From: JAYEJW01 sp034716535
Lineage (GTDB): Bacteria > Pseudomonadota > Gammaproteobacteria > Chromatiales > Chromatiaceae
Length of the DNA stretch: 5,391 nucleotides
Assembly: GCA_034716535.1 (NCBI GenBank)
Contig: JAYEJW010000617.1
Location: 1 to 5,391, forward strand
Reading direction: 5' to 3'
Positions 5,216 through 5,391 of the stretch are shown here, in pieces (the stretch's first letter is position 1; the number at the start of each line of letters is the position of its first letter). A program made the translations under genes and the position numbers. A model generated the notes under the pieces. The model had not been told where the DNA came from. It searched no databases and was given only the letters and a program-made list of their open reading frames with translations.

Positions 5216-5391
5216 TCAGGATACGTCGACAGAGGCCAGTCGGATTCGACCTCCCTCGCGCCAACTGACCCGAAGCTGGTAGGCCACGATCAAGTGGGTG
5301 ATAGAGAGCAGGGGCACGGCGAACAGGGGGATCAGAGCAAGCGGGAAAGTCCCCATGGGATCGGTGTTGATCGCCCCGCCCAGGTTGTCGG
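5216..5391 (-). CDS. C-terminal end of an unidentified membrane protein (partial)
   Basis: A minus-strand frame is open from the right window edge to a TGA at 5216-5218 and gives 57 residues. It has a short Gly/Asn-rich segment (DNLGGAINTDPMG), one strongly hydrophobic helix (FPLALIPLFAVPLLSITHLIVAY) and a basic tail (QLRVSWREGGRIRLASVDVS). This is typical of the last membrane helix of an inner-membrane protein followed by a cytoplasmic end. An ATG in CCC-ATG-GGG is present, but the frame continues beyond the edge, so most of the gene is probably outside the window. I do not recognise the family. The IS right end lies about 40 bp past the stop and leaves the gene intact here. Confidence 0.6.
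   Translation of the reverse strand, partial: DNLGGAINTDPMGTFPLALIPLFAVPLLSITHLIVAYQLRVSWREGGRIRLASVDVS

Overview
The window reads as a stretch of accessory DNA from a moderately GC-rich proteobacterium. The IS4-type transposase, the Shine-Dalgarno sites and the REP-like repeat debris at the left edge suggest a gammaproteobacterium, perhaps of the purple-sulfur or related environmental type. That placement is an impression, not a demonstration. Nearly all genes lie on the minus strand.

Left edge (1-286): a possible last 21 codons of a plus-strand gene whose basic Gly/Pro/Lys tail resembles the end of a REP-associated transposase. It is followed by two tandem 31-bp repeats with short satellite copies, then AT-rich DNA holding a rho-independent terminator for the minus-strand operon.

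Centre (287-3363): three co-directional minus-strand genes. In transcription order they are: (1) an 81-aa small protein with a strong ribosome binding site; (2) a 397-aa protein resembling the HEXXH-motif peptide-modification family (TIGR04267-like), here with HQCSH in place of HExxH; and (3) a roughly 481-aa protein with an N-terminal four-cysteine Trm112-like zinc ribbon, a class I SAM methyltransferase domain with an N2227/carnosine-methyltransferase-like GPLEYHF motif, and a C-terminal PqqD-like winged-helix region. My reading is a compact, possibly undescribed peptide-modification (RiPP-like) cassette: the small protein as substrate or accessory, the metal-site protein as oxidative modifier, and the methyltransferase carrying its own peptide-binding domain. 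No transporter, protease or radical SAM enzyme is present, so the function is inferred only. Two hairpins lie between genes 1 and 2, and a 25-bp dyad lies just upstream of gene 1.

Right (3601-5176): a complete IS4-family insertion sequence of about 1.58 kb with imperfect 24-bp terminal inverted repeats. Its transposase keeps the DDE residues and a perfect Y-(2)-R-(3)-E-(6)-K signature but is broken near its C-terminus by an apparent single-base deletion in a G run. A long inverted repeat overlaps its ribosome binding site, which recalls the fold-back control known in IS10 and IS50.

Right edge (5216-5391): the last 57 codons of an unidentified membrane protein on the minus strand. The IS ends about 40 bp beyond its stop codon and does not interrupt it. 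The cassette is therefore bracketed by mobile-element material on both sides, consistent with horizontal acquisition.
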